Shown: positions 54,506 to 63,414 of the stretch, piece by piece
How positions within the stretch are numbered: the first letter of the stretch is position 1
Layout of the letters: every line of letters starts with the position of its first letter
Source: Ureibacillus xyleni
Lineage (GTDB): Bacteria > Bacillota > Bacilli > Bacillales_A > Planococcaceae
Direction of reading: 5' to 3'
Assembly: GCF_900217795.1 (NCBI RefSeq)
Contig: NZ_OBMQ01000010.1
Coordinates: 80,418 to 144,417 of the forward strand
Length of the DNA: 64,000 nt
Program-made: the position numbers and the translations under genes
The notes under the pieces: generated by a model
What the model was told of the DNA's origin: nothing
What the model saw: the letters and a program-made list of their open reading frames with translations, nothing else
Database searches by the model: none

Positions 54506-55624
54506 ATGCAAAACAAACAACACTTCCGTCCAACAAAAGCCATTATTGATTTACAAGCAATTAGAAAGAATATTTGCCAATTAAAAGAACATTTACAACC
54601 TAATGTTCAAATTATAGCAGTGGTAAAGGCAAATGCTTACGGACATGGGGATGTAGAGGTTGCGCGTGTCGCGATCGAATCTGGTGCAACAATGTTAGCA
54701 GTTGCTACACCAGAAGAAGCCCTTCATCTTCGTAAGCATTTTCCAAACATCGAAATTTTGATTTTAGGTTATTCGCCTGTATCTTTTGCAACCTACGCAG
54801 CAGATGAAAATATTACACTAACAGTATATTCCAAGGCGTGGGTTGAACAATTGAATACTCAAACACTTTCTAAACCATTAAAGCTACATATCAAAGTGGA
54901 TACTGGCATGGGTAGAATCGGTGTTACCTCTATTGAAGATTTTTTGGATCTTCATAAAACGATTAGTTCGTCTTCAAATTTAATTGTTGATGGAGTTTTT
55001 ACCCACTTTGCTACTGCTGATGAAGAAGTTGAAGATTATTTTAATAAACAAGCACAAACTTTTAAGCAATACATTTCATTAATACCAAAACCGCGATTAG
55101 TACACGCTGCCAACACAGCGACTATGCTAATAAAGGATTCAAATCTTCAATTTGATGCAGTACGATTTGGCATTTCATTGTATGGTCTCGCACCTTCTAC
55201 CTATGTTAAAAACAAATTACCGTTTCCCTTACATCGAGCGTTTTCATTAGAAACTGAGTTGATTGAAGTTAAACAAATTCAAGTCGGGCAATCTGTAGGA
55301 TATGGTGCAACTTATACTGCAACTAAACCGTCTTATATCGGGACACTCCCAATTGGATATGCAGACGGGTTAATTCGTCAACATAGCGGTCAAGATGTTT
55401 TGATCGATGGCATTCGAGTTCCGATAATTGGGCGAATATGTATGGACCAATGTATGATATTATTACCAACTGCATATAATATAGGTGAAAAAGTAACTTT
55501 AATTGGAAAACAAAAGAACGAAGAAATAACAATGGATGAATGGGCTCTAAAAGTAAATACGATTAACTATGAAATTCCTTGTATTATTACTAGTAGAGTA
55601 CCTAGAATCTATCATACAAAATAA
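54506..55624 (+). CDS. alr: Alanine racemase
   Basis: The 372-residue PLP enzyme interconverts L- and D-Ala for wall synthesis. Lys41 in AVVKANAYGHG binds PLP; SVGYGATYTA holds the catalytic Tyr of the other face, and GRICMDQCM is the Bacillus C-terminal motif. ATG 54506 follows AGAGGG. The next genes are ndoAI-ndoA, as in B. subtilis. Confidence 0.96.
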   Translation: MQNKQHFRPTKAIIDLQAIRKNICQLKEHLQPNVQIIAVVKANAYGHGDVEVARVAIESGATMLAVATPEEALHLRKHFPNIEILILGYSPVSFATYAADENITLTVYSKAWVEQLNTQTLSKPLKLHIKVDTGMGRIGVTSIEDFLDLHKTISSSSNLIVDGVFTHFATADEEVEDYFNKQAQTFKQYISLIPKPRLVHAANTATMLIKDSNLQFDAVRFGISLYGLAPSTYVKNKLPFPLHRAFSLETELIEVKQIQVGQSVGYGATYTATKPSYIGTLPIGYADGLIRQHSGQDVLIDGIRVPIIGRICMDQCMILLPTAYNIGEKVTLIGKQKNEEITMDEWALKVNTINYEIPCIITSRVPRIYHTK

Positions 55625-55770
55625 GAAAATTCGACAAAATCTCCAACAAAAACCGTTATAATTACACAGTTTGCTAGATTTTTTATTTAGCTATCTTTTC
55701 AACGTATCATTTAGATGATAGAATGAGAACAGAAATGAGAAATGGGACGGTTTTTGTGGAGGTGCTTGTT

Positions 55771-56052
55771 TTGTACGCGAAAAAAGTTGAAAATGTGAAG
55801 GAAATAGAGTTTATTCCTCAAGAAATGTTAATGGAATATCATTCACTTGAGCAAAAATCTGGAGGCAAAGAGAATTTTGTATATATTTCGTCTCGTAGAT
55901 TGTCAACGCACAAGCAACCAAATCAAATACGGGAAGCTTTAATGAAAGGCTATGTGGAAATGTCGCAGATCAATCTTTCTATTTGTAGTGAGTGTCTACA
56001 TGTAGAGTATGAAGCACAGCATATGGTTGAGCGTCTCGTAAGCGGGAGATGA
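55771..56052 (+). CDS. ndoAI: Antitoxin EndoAI (MazE-type)
   Basis: The 93-residue protein is the antitoxin of the EndoA toxin. The C-terminal toxin-binding part ([17 protein letters not shown]...VERLVSG) matches B. subtilis EndoAI well, and the length from TTG 55771 equals it exactly (93). The N-terminal ribbon-helix-helix region is much diverged ([19 protein letters not shown]). TTG 55771 follows GGAGGTG at 6 nt; the longer frame from 55723 contains that ribosome binding site and is not preferred. Coupled to ndoA. Confidence 0.85.
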   Translation: MYAKKVENVKEIEFIPQEMLMEYHSLEQKSGGKENFVYISSRRLSTHKQPNQIREALMKGYVEMSQINLSICSECLHVEYEAQHMVERLVSGR

Positions 56053-56057
56053 CATTT

Positions 56058-56408
56058 TTGATTGTGAAACGAGGGGACGTTTTTTTTGCAGATCTTTCAC
56101 CGGTTGTCGGATCTGAACAAGGCGGTACTAGACCCGTATTAATCATTCAAAACGATATTGGAAATCGATTTAGTCCAACAGTAATCATCGCTGCAATTAC
56201 TGCGCAAATTCAAAAAGCAAAATTACCGACACATGTCGAAATCGACGCGAAAAAATATGGTTTCGAACGGAACTCGGTAATTTTGCTTGAACAATTGCGT
56301 ACAATTGACAAGTCAAGGCTAACTGATCGTATAACACAACTTGATGACGAACTGATGGAAAAAGTAGATATAGCTTTAGAAATAAGTTTAGGTTTATTGA
56401 AATTTTAA
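56058..56408 (+). CDS. ndoA: Endoribonuclease toxin EndoA (MazF family)
   Basis: The 116-residue MazF toxin cuts mRNA (UACAU in B. subtilis). Sequence [39 protein letters not shown] is nearly identical to B. subtilis EndoA, including the catalytic Arg in GGTRPV and Thr in AAITAQ. I chose TTG 56058 because it gives the B. subtilis length and start (LIVKRGD) and GGGAG lies 9-10 nt upstream; ATG 56049 overlaps the antitoxin stop but has no spacing to a ribosome binding site. Confidence 0.94.
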   Translation: MIVKRGDVFFADLSPVVGSEQGGTRPVLIIQNDIGNRFSPTVIIAAITAQIQKAKLPTHVEIDAKKYGFERNSVILLEQLRTIDKSRLTDRITQLDDELMEKVDIALEISLGLLKF

Positions 56409-56425
56409 TACATAAAAAATATTGA

Positions 56426-56462
56426 AACACTTTCCATAAGCAAAATGGAAAGTGTTTTTTTT
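56426..56462 (+). terminator. Terminator of ndoAI-ndoA
   Basis: ACACTTTCCAT/ATGGAAAGTGT followed by T8. Confidence 0.93.
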
Positions 56463-56754
56463 CTCTAAAAATAAAAGCAAACTTGCTCAGAACTGTAACA
56501 AATACAATTTAGGGTAGGTATAGCTAACATGACTATGTAGACGATTTTATATTTTCATAAATTCTTGCGTTTTATTTAATAAAACGATTAAAATATCTGA
56601 AAATTAATAAAATTAAGAAATGAGTATTGTCCATAGTAAAATAATGTAATTGATGGAATGTCGTCCGATAAGATATATTAGAGATATTAGATTAAATATA
56701 CATAATTTACTAGCTAGTAATTTAAAAGTATTTCTAATTTAGTGGAGGTGCAGT
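56463..56754. other. Gap upstream of rsbT, where rsbR and rsbS stand in B. subtilis
   Basis: About 290 bp, AT-rich, with no rsbR or rsbS remnant recognisable. AAATATCTGAAAATT (56591-56605) matches 13 of 15 CodY-box positions but may be chance in such AT-rich DNA. GTGGAGGTG precedes rsbT. Confidence 0.4.
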
Positions 56755-57162
56755 ATGGATTGTAAGTCGACAGTTGAGATTGTAACAGAATTGGATATCG
56801 TAGCTGCACGTCGACTTGGTCGTGATAAAGCTAAAGCGATTGGATTTACTACGGTCGATCAAGCAAGAATAACAGCTGCTATTAGCGAATTAGCTAAAAA
56901 TATTTTTTTATATGCACATGTTGGAAAAATCATAATAGAAAGATTAGAAAGTAACGATAAAAAAGGAATTGGGATAACTGCAATTGATAAAGGTCCAGGG
57001 ATTATAGAGGTCAGAAAAGTTTTAGAAGACCGGTATCTTTCTCCTGATAGTGTTGGCGCAGGGTTACCAGCTGTTAAAAGATTGGTAGATTCTATTGATA
57101 TTCAATCTGAAGTTGGATTGGGTACAAAAATCAAAATTGTTAAATGGCTTAAACAGGGGTGA
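56755..57162 (+). CDS. rsbT: Serine/threonine kinase RsbT (stressosome switch)
   Basis: The 135-residue GHKL-type kinase phosphorylates RsbS/RsbR in the stressosome and, when released, activates the RsbU phosphatase. ATP-site motifs: ISELAKNIFLYA (N box), DKGPGI (G1) and SVGAGLPAVKRLVD (G2). It is the first gene of the operon here: rsbR and rsbS, its usual substrates, are not adjacent. ATG 56755 follows GTGGAGGTG. The rsbU gene starts 4 nt after its stop. Confidence 0.93.
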   Translation: MDCKSTVEIVTELDIVAARRLGRDKAKAIGFTTVDQARITAAISELAKNIFLYAHVGKIIIERLESNDKKGIGITAIDKGPGIIEVRKVLEDRYLSPDSVGAGLPAVKRLVDSIDIQSEVGLGTKIKIVKWLKQG

Positions 57163-57166
57163 AGAC

Positions 57167-58159
57167 ATGAAACAATTAAAAGCTCAATATAAAAAAATAT
57201 TATCTGACTATATTCAAAGCCAGAATGAGAGTAATTTGTATATTGGACAAAACTTAATTAAGCAACTTATCCAAAAAAATTTAACCCCAGAAGATGTAAT
57301 TGACCTACATAAGCAAGCAATAGAAGAAATTTATAATGATCTACCTGATTCAATGTTGCATGCATACGATTTTTTAATTGAAGTGATGATTCATTTCGGT
57401 TTAATGTTTAAAGAACACCAGAGCCTCCTTATTAAGCAGGAAGAAATTCGAATAGAAATGGATGTTGCTGCAAAAATTCAAAACTTATTGTTAGAAACAA
57501 CCATTCCTAACCCAAAAGATTTAGATATAGGAATGGTATCAGTTCCTGTCCGTAAAATGAACGGTGATTATGTACATTTTATGCATGATGCAAATCATTT
57601 TAGTGTTGCAGTAACAGACGTTGTTGGCAAAGGTGTTCCTGCAGCTCTTTGTATGTCGATGGTAAAATACGGGTTAGATACATTAGAGTATGCCCGGAGT
57701 AATCCTTCCTATGTTCTCCAAGTATTAAATAATATCATCGAAAAAAGCGTAGATGACAGTATGTTTGTCTCTCTCTTTTATGGACGCTTTAATTTAGAGA
57801 ATAATATCTTTACATGGAGTTCTGCTGGCCATGAACCAGCACTTTACTATAACTCAACGGAACAAACCTTTTATGATTTAGAAACAAAGGGATTATTGCT
57901 AGGAATTTTACAAGAAGTCAAATACAACCAGCATGATATAAAATTAAATAATGACGATTTTCTAATATTAATGACAGATGGCGTAACTGATTTTAGAACT
58001 ATGGAGGAATTTGACTCCAGAGGCTATATAAAAGAACTAGCTTTAAACGTTAGCCACCTAAGTGCACAAGAAATGTGTGAATTTATCTATGAAAAATTGC
58101 AGCAAATGTTAAATTTCAACTTAGAAGATGATTTTACAATTGTTATTATTAAAAAATAA
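57167..58159 (+). CDS. rsbU: Phosphoserine phosphatase RsbU
   Basis: The 330-residue PP2C-type phosphatase dephosphorylates RsbV and so starts the sigma-B response. The N-terminal helical domain (residues about 1-85) binds RsbT; the SpoIIE/PP2C catalytic domain contains GDYVHFMHDANHFSVAVTDVVGKGVPAALCMSM with metal-binding Asp residues and LILMTDGVTDFR. ATG 57167 follows GGGGTGAAG. The 76-nt gap to rsbV contains a sigma-B-type promoter. Confidence 0.94.
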   Translation: MKQLKAQYKKILSDYIQSQNESNLYIGQNLIKQLIQKNLTPEDVIDLHKQAIEEIYNDLPDSMLHAYDFLIEVMIHFGLMFKEHQSLLIKQEEIRIEMDVAAKIQNLLLETTIPNPKDLDIGMVSVPVRKMNGDYVHFMHDANHFSVAVTDVVGKGVPAALCMSMVKYGLDTLEYARSNPSYVLQVLNNIIEKSVDDSMFVSLFYGRFNLENNIFTWSSAGHEPALYYNSTEQTFYDLETKGLLLGILQEVKYNQHDIKLNNDDFLILMTDGVTDFRTMEEFDSRGYIKELALNVSHLSAQEMCEFIYEKLQQMLNFNLEDDFTIVIIKK

Positions 58160-58178
58160 TATATTTAGTAATTGGTAG

Positions 58179-58203
58179 GTTTAAATATGTGATGTTAGGG
58201 AAA
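58179..58203 (+). promoter_or_regulatory. Sigma-B-type promoter upstream of rsbV
   Basis: GTTTAA (58179-58184), 13 bp, GGGAAA (58198-58203). The -35 is a perfect sigma-B element and the -10 has the conserved GGG. It lies where B. subtilis carries its autoregulatory promoter for rsbV-rsbW-sigB. Confidence 0.72.
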
Positions 58204-58235
58204 TGTATTATAGGTTTTGATGGGAGGTGCCCAAA

Positions 58236-58559
58236 ATGAATGTAAGTGTGCAGTTTCGAAAAGATGGAGACATTATACAAGGTTTTGTAGAAGGAGAACT
58301 TGATACTTATACTGCTTCAATGTTACGAGAGGAATTAGATTCTATACAGTTACTTGAAGGATTGTCTATCGAACTTGATCTTTCTAATGTTAGTTATATG
58401 GATAGTACTGGTCTAGGGGTTTTTGTCGCCTTCTATAAAAAAGTGATGAAACAAAATGCTAATTTAAAATTGGTAGCGTTATCTAGTAGATTAACGAGAT
58501 TATTTGAAATAACAGGCCTAAGCGAATTGATGGAGGTCGAATCAGTTAAGAAGGTGTGA
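58236..58559 (+). CDS. rsbV: Anti-anti-sigma factor RsbV
   Basis: The 107-residue STAS protein sequesters RsbW when unphosphorylated and so frees sigma-B. The phosphorylatable Ser57 lies in SYMDSTGLGVFV. ATG 58236 follows GGGAGGTG at 6 nt; the GTG at 58227 is part of that ribosome binding site. The gene is 6 nt upstream of rsbW. Confidence 0.95.
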   Translation: MNVSVQFRKDGDIIQGFVEGELDTYTASMLREELDSIQLLEGLSIELDLSNVSYMDSTGLGVFVAFYKKVMKQNANLKLVALSSRLTRLFEITGLSELMEVESVKKV

Positions 58560-58565
58560 AGATTA

Positions 58566-59036
58566 ATGAGAGCATTTGACTACATTGAAATTAGAATTCC
58601 TGCAAAACCACAGTACGTCAGCGTCATTAGGTTAACGATTTCTGGAATGGCTACTAGAGTAGGTTTTTCGTATGACCAAATTGAAGATTTAAAGATTGCT
58701 GTAAGTGAAGCTGTTACAAATGTAGTACAACACGCTTATAACGGATTTGAAGACGGTGAAATTGTTATTGGTAGTGCTCTGTACCAACATAAAATTGAAG
58801 TAATGATTTCAGACTTTGGAAGTAGCTTTAACTTTGAAGATGTTAAATCAAATATTGGTCCATATCATGAACACAATAACATTGAACTAATACGTGAAGG
58901 TGGACTAGGATTGTTCCTAATGGAAACATTGATGGATGAAGTGAGAGTTAATAACGAAGGCGGAGTTACTGTTTTCATGACAAAGTATGTCACGAGAGAG
59001 CAGGTGGGAGAAGATGTCGGACAAATCTCAACTTGA
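58566..59036 (+). CDS. rsbW: Anti-sigma factor kinase RsbW
   Basis: The 156-residue GHKL kinase binds and inhibits sigma-B, and phosphorylates RsbV. ATP-site motifs: SEAVTNVVQHAYNG, DFGSSF and GGLGLFLMETLMDEV. It overlaps sigB by 23 nt, as in B. subtilis, ensuring balanced production of the inhibitor and the sigma factor. Confidence 0.95.
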   Translation: MRAFDYIEIRIPAKPQYVSVIRLTISGMATRVGFSYDQIEDLKIAVSEAVTNVVQHAYNGFEDGEIVIGSALYQHKIEVMISDFGSSFNFEDVKSNIGPYHEHNNIELIREGGLGLFLMETLMDEVRVNNEGGVTVFMTKYVTREQVGEDVGQIST

Positions 59037-59796
59037 ATCGACGAAAAAGAATGAAGTATACATGTGGATAGAGCAATATCAAGAAACCGAAGATGATATT
59101 GTTCTAACCAATCTTGTATTACACTATAAAACTTTAGTTGAATCAATAGCTAAGAAATATTCATTTGGAAAATCGCATTATGAAGATATAGTACAAGTTG
59201 GCATGCTCGGTTTACTTGGGGCAGTACGTAGGTTCGATTTATCTATAGGGAAAAGTTTTGAAGCGTTTGCAGTACCAACCATTATAGGTGAAATTAAACG
59301 CTTTTTACGTGATAAAACATGGGATGTTCATGTTCCTAGGCGAATTAAGGAACTTGGTCCAAAAATAAAAGAAGCTGTTGAAATATTGACAAATAGATTG
59401 CAATATTCACCGGCTATTCATGAGATTGCTACATATTTAGAAGTTAATGAAGAAGATGTGTTAGAAGCAATGGAAATGTCGAGAAGCTATCATGCACTAT
59501 CGATGGACCATTCAATCGAAGCAGATACTGACGGTAATACGGTTACGTTATTCGATATTATTGGTAAAGAAGATGACGGTTTTGAAAAAGCGAACAGAAG
59601 ATTAGTTGTATCAAAAGCAATGGATGTTTTAAGTGAGAGGGAAAAAAGCATATTAAAGTTAACATATTTGGATCAATTAAGCCAAAAAGAAGCTGGCGAT
59701 TTACTAGGGATTTCTCAAATGCATGTTTCTCGTATACAACGAAAAGCTATTCAAAAGTTACAAGATGCAATAGAGGTTAACTCAGACGTTTCATAA
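59014..59796 (+). CDS. sigB: General stress sigma factor SigB
   Basis: The 260-residue group 3 sigma-70 factor has region 2 (YEDIVQVGMLGLLGAVRRFD, core binding; FEAFAVPTIIGEIKRFLRDKTW, -10 recognition), region 3 (VPRRIKELGPKIKEAVEIL) and region 4 helix-turn-helix (LSQKEAGDLLGISQMHVSRIQRKAIQKL). ATG 59014 lies inside rsbW and follows GGTGGGAGAAG. A terminator follows; rsbX, the feedback phosphatase that ends the B. subtilis operon, is absent here. Confidence 0.95.
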   Translation: MSDKSQLESTKKNEVYMWIEQYQETEDDIVLTNLVLHYKTLVESIAKKYSFGKSHYEDIVQVGMLGLLGAVRRFDLSIGKSFEAFAVPTIIGEIKRFLRDKTWDVHVPRRIKELGPKIKEAVEILTNRLQYSPAIHEIATYLEVNEEDVLEAMEMSRSYHALSMDHSIEADTDGNTVTLFDIIGKEDDGFEKANRRLVVSKAMDVLSEREKSILKLTYLDQLSQKEAGDLLGISQMHVSRIQRKAIQKLQDAIEVNSDVS

Positions 59797-59851
59797 TTAA
59801 CACTATACCGAGCGTGAGAACTGTCGCAATTAATAACTGAAGATTTAAACT

Positions 59852-59888
59852 AGTCTACTCGTGACCATAATAGAGTAGACTTTTTTTG
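59852..59888 (+). terminator. Terminator of the sigB operon
   Basis: AGTCTACTC/GAGTAGACT followed by T7. Confidence 0.93.
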
Positions 59889-60009
59889 TTTAAGAAACCT
59901 TATTGCAGAAAGGGTGTTAAGCTTTTGTTCATTTTCTAAAGTCTTCAATAGTAGAAAGTGTTAAGTAAATGGTAAAATAATGATACGTTATGCGAAAGGT
60001 AGTGGATTA

Positions 60010-62181
60010 ATGATTGATTCAAAAATGCTCCAAATGATTGCATCAAGTACATCAGTAAAGCCTTCTCAAGCGGAGGCAGTAATTAAGCTGTTAGATGATG
60101 GAAATACGGTTCCTTTTATTGCTCGATATCGAAAAGAAGCAACGGGTTCGCTAGATGAGGTACAAATTAAATCAATTGAAGACCGCTATCACTACATACA
60201 GCAACTAGAACAAAGAAAAGAAGAGGTACTTCGATTAATCGAAGAACAAGGAAAGCTGACAGAAGAATTGGCTGCTTCAATTAAAGCAGCAACTGTATTG
60301 CAACGTGTTGAAGATCTATATCGTCCTTACAAACAAAAACGTCGGACAAAAGCAACGATAGCAAAAGAAAAAGGGTTAGAACCATTAGCGGACGAGTTGT
60401 TAAAGTTCTCAAAACAAAATGTTGAGGATATTGCCCTTACCTTTATTAATGAAGAAAAAGGGGTAACAAATGTTGAAGAAGCAATTGCTGGTGCGAAAGA
60501 TATTATTGCTGAAACATTTGCTGACGATGCTGGTATGCGTGAGAAACTTCGAAATCTATCAAGAAGAGAAGGGCGTATTATTACTACGATTAAAGATGCG
60601 GAAAAAGATGAAAAGAAAGTTTTCGAAATGTACTATGAATACGAAGAGCCAGTAAAGCATATTGTACCCCATCGCATACTTGCAATAAATCGTGGCGAAA
60701 AAGAAGATATATTAAAGGTAGCCATTCATGTACCAACCGATAGAGTGCTTCAAGTAATGGAAAAAGAATGGCTGCCTCAGAATTCAATTTCCCCATCTGT
60801 AGTGTATGTAAAAGAAGCAATTGAAGATAGCTACAAACGTTTAATTCAACCTTCAATTGAGCGAGAACTACGAAACGAACTAACTGAAAAAGCTGAAGAA
60901 CAAGCAATTCATATCTTTTCAGAAAACTTACGCAGTCTTTTACTTCAACCGCCATTGCGCGGAAAAGTAGTATTAGGTGTGGACCCTGCTTATCGTACTG
61001 GGTGTAAGCTTGCAGTAGTTGATGAAACAGGGAAAATGTTAGAAGTAACAGCAATTTATCCACATCCACCAAAACCAGATGTTGAAAAGTCAAAAGCAGT
61101 CGTTAAATCGGTACTTGAGAAATATCCAATTAGTATTATTGCAATTGGTAATGGTACAGCTTCACGAGAAACGGAACAATTTATTGCAGATGTCTTAAAA
61201 GAAGTAAAAACAGACGTAGCTTACGTAATTGTTAATGAGGCGGGTGCTTCTGTATATTCAGCTTCCGAGATTGCACGAAATGAATTCCCAGACCTCCAAG
61301 TCGAGCAAAGAAGCGCCGTATCAATTGCAAGAAGGTTGCAAGACCCACTTTCAGAACTAGTGAAAATTGAACCAAAGGCAGTGGGAGTAGGACAATATCA
61401 ACATGATGTTTCCCAAAAAAAATTAGCAGAATCATTAACTTTTATTGTTGAAACTGCAGTAAACCAAGTAGGTGTCGATGTGAATACAGCATCGTCCTCA
61501 TTATTACAATATGTATCTGGATTATCTAAAACTGTTGCCGAAAATATTGTAAATGCTCGTAGTGAAGGTGGGAAATTTACTTCCCGCACACAACTAAAAA
61601 AAATTCCTCGTTTAGGCGCTAAAACATATGAACAAGCGATTGGATTTTTACGTATTCCAGAGGCGAAAAATCCGCTAGATGCAACAGGAATCCACCCGGA
61701 AAGCTATAAAATAGCAGAAGATATTTTAGCGGCAGTAGGATTGACAAAGAAAGATGTGGGAACAAAAAAATGCGAAGAAGCACTTGAAGGTGTTGAAATA
61801 AAAACGTTAAGTGAACAATTAGGAATTGGAGAAGTAACGGTAAAAGATATTGTTGACACTTTAATGAAACCAACTCGTGACCCTCGCGATGCCTTCCCTC
61901 AACCATTATTAAAAACGGATGTTCTTAAAATGGAAGATCTAAAAGTTGGTATGGAATTGCAAGGGACCGTCCGAAATGTAGTAGACTTTGGTGCCTTTGT
62001 AGATATTGGTGTGAAGCAAGACGGACTCGTTCATATCTCCAAATTACAAAAACGTAGAATTAAGCATCCTCTTGAAGTAGTGTCATTGGGTGACATTGTA
62101 ACTGTCTGGGTAGATAAAGTAGAAGTTGAAAAAGGGCGCATCTCATTAACAATGATTCCGCCAGAAAACCAGGAAAGTTAA
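60010..62181 (+). CDS. tex: Tex-family RNA-binding transcription accessory protein (YdcI)
   Basis: The 723-residue protein has the full Tex architecture: N-terminal helical Tex domain (VPFIARYRKEATGSLDE), YqgF/RNase H-like domain from about residue 320 (VVLGVDPAYRTGCKLAVVDETG), tandem helix-hairpin-helix (VAENIVNARSEGGKFTSRTQLKKIPRLGAKTYEQAIGFLRI) and a C-terminal S1 domain (LQGTVRNVVDFGAFVDIGVKQDGLVHIS). It binds nucleic acid and affects transcription. ATG 60010 follows AAAGGTAGTGGA and is preferred over 59980. Confidence 0.94.
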   Translation: MIDSKMLQMIASSTSVKPSQAEAVIKLLDDGNTVPFIARYRKEATGSLDEVQIKSIEDRYHYIQQLEQRKEEVLRLIEEQGKLTEELAASIKAATVLQRVEDLYRPYKQKRRTKATIAKEKGLEPLADELLKFSKQNVEDIALTFINEEKGVTNVEEAIAGAKDIIAETFADDAGMREKLRNLSRREGRIITTIKDAEKDEKKVFEMYYEYEEPVKHIVPHRILAINRGEKEDILKVAIHVPTDRVLQVMEKEWLPQNSISPSVVYVKEAIEDSYKRLIQPSIERELRNELTEKAEEQAIHIFSENLRSLLLQPPLRGKVVLGVDPAYRTGCKLAVVDETGKMLEVTAIYPHPPKPDVEKSKAVVKSVLEKYPISIIAIGNGTASRETEQFIADVLKEVKTDVAYVIVNEAGASVYSASEIARNEFPDLQVEQRSAVSIARRLQDPLSELVKIEPKAVGVGQYQHDVSQKKLAESLTFIVETAVNQVGVDVNTASSSLLQYVSGLSKTVAENIVNARSEGGKFTSRTQLKKIPRLGAKTYEQAIGFLRIPEAKNPLDATGIHPESYKIAEDILAAVGLTKKDVGTKKCEEALEGVEIKTLSEQLGIGEVTVKDIVDTLMKPTRDPRDAFPQPLLKTDVLKMEDLKVGMELQGTVRNVVDFGAFVDIGVKQDGLVHISKLQKRRIKHPLEVVSLGDIVTVWVDKVEVEKGRISLTMIPPENQES

Positions 62182-62218
62182 ACTGAAAACACAGTAAAAT
62201 TGATATTTGATTTAATTT

Positions 62219-62262
62219 AAAACAAGTGGAGAGAAGTTAACCATTTTCTTCACTTGTTTTAT
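62219..62262 (+). terminator. Terminator of tex
   Basis: AAAACAAGTG-AGA/TCT-CACTTGTTTT stem with a T-rich tail. Confidence 0.8.
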
Positions 62263-62334
62263 TCTTCAAAATTCGTCTATAGTAGTAACACTTTATAAAA
62301 GTTAAGTGTGCACCTCAAAGTAGGGAGGATTTAA

Positions 62335-62802
62335 ATGGGTGATCAAGAATTACAACAACTAGTAGAAAAACTTTCACTAGAAAAGTTTGAAGTGCCTTTT
62401 TTACATCAGGCATACTTTAACAAAAGGCTACGAACAACAGGTGGACGATATCTTTTACGTAGCCATAATATAGAGTTTAATCCTAAATCCTATGAAGTAT
62501 TTGGTTTAGAAGAATTGAAGGGGATTATCTTACATGAGTTATGTCACTACCATTTACATATTCGTGGTTTGGGATATAAACATCGAGATACAGATTTCCG
62601 CAATTTACTAAAAAAAGTTGGGGCACCTCGTTTCTGTTCTTCTATTGAAGAGAATAAAAAACAAAAAAACAGTACTATACATATGTATGAATGTTTAAAA
62701 TGTCAGCAACAATATCCTAGGAAAAGAAGAATGAACTTAGATAAATATAGATGTGGAAAATGTCATGGGAAGTTGAAAAAAGTGGATGAATTCATACTCT
62801 AA
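62335..62802 (+). CDS. ydcK: SprT-like zinc metalloprotein (YdcK)
   Basis: The 155-residue SprT-domain protein has the metalloprotease-type zinc site [14 protein letters not shown] (HExxH) near residue 70 and a C-terminal zinc ribbon ([29 protein letters not shown]). The substrate is unknown in bacteria. It matches B. subtilis YdcK, which likewise lies between ydcI and a tRNA array. ATG follows AGGGAGGAT. Confidence 0.92.
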   Translation: MGDQELQQLVEKLSLEKFEVPFLHQAYFNKRLRTTGGRYLLRSHNIEFNPKSYEVFGLEELKGIILHELCHYHLHIRGLGYKHRDTDFRNLLKKVGAPRFCSSIEENKKQKNSTIHMYECLKCQQQYPRKRRMNLDKYRCGKCHGKLKKVDEFIL

Positions 62803-63012
62803 AAAAAATCATCTTAAATTGGGAAACCGAGTGTTCATTTTGTAAAAGTGAAATTTGAGAAAAGTATTGCTTTATCTAATTGGATGTTATAAAATATTTT
62901 TTGTCATTATTGAGTCTTTGATTGTATAGAAATTAATCTATTGGACCATTCTATAAAAGGTATTATTACAGCGCGGTTTTCAAATAGCTATAAAAAAAGT
63001 TTGAGAAACTTG

Positions 63013-63041
63013 TTGACAATTAGATTAGATGTCTATATAAT
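63013..63041 (+). promoter_or_regulatory. Consensus promoter of the tRNA array
   Basis: TTGACA (63013-63018), 17 bp, TATAAT (63036-63041): a perfect sigma-A promoter 32 bp upstream of tRNA-Asn. Confidence 0.92.
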
Positions 63042-63072
63042 AATAAAAGTCGGCAAGCTAAGTTGATATTTT

Positions 63073-63147
63073 TCCGAAGTAGCTCAGTGGTAGAGCAACC
63101 GGCTGTTAACCGGTTGGTCGTAGGTTCGAGTCCTACCTTCGGAGCCA
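63073..63147 (+). tRNA. tRNA-Asn (GTT)
   Basis: A 75-nt cloverleaf with encoded CCA: acceptor TCCGAAG/CTTCGGA, anticodon loop CTGTTAA, T-loop GGTTCGAGTCC. Confidence 0.97.
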
Positions 63148-63148
63148 T

Positions 63149-63223
63149 GGCCCGTTGGTCAAGTGGTTAAGACACCGCCCTTTCACGGCGGTAACACGGG
63201 TTCGAATCCCGTACGGGTCACCA
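63149..63223 (+). tRNA. tRNA-Glu (TTC)
   Basis: 75 nt with CCA; anticodon stem CCGCC/GGCGG, loop CTTTCAC. It begins one base after the Asn gene. Confidence 0.97.
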
Positions 63224-63252
63224 ACAATTAAAATTACATAGATAGCAACAAT

Positions 63253-63328
63253 GGTCCCGTGGTGTAGCGGTTAACATGCCTGCCTGTCACGCAGGAGATC
63301 GCCGGTTCGATCCCGGTCGGGACCGCCA
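63253..63328 (+). tRNA. tRNA-Asp (GTC)
   Basis: 76 nt with CCA; anticodon stem CCTGC/GCAGG, loop CTGTCAC; acceptor GGTCCCG/CGGGACC. Confidence 0.97.
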
Positions 63329-63332
63329 TTGT

Positions 63333-63407
63333 TGGGGTATAGCCAAGCGGTAAGGCAACGGATTTTGATTCCGTCATGCCTAGGTTCGAATCCTAGTACC
63401 CCAGCCA
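63333..63407 (+). tRNA. tRNA-Gln (TTG)
   Basis: 75 nt with CCA; acceptor TGGGGTA/TACCCCA, anticodon stem ACGGA/TCCGT, loop TTTTGAT. Confidence 0.97.
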
Positions 63408-63414
63408 ATTTTAC

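Noticed and set aside
60590..61093. 167-codon minus-strand frame within tex
   Set aside because: Leu/Gln-rich composition typical of antisense translation of a conserved gene; no independent start signals.
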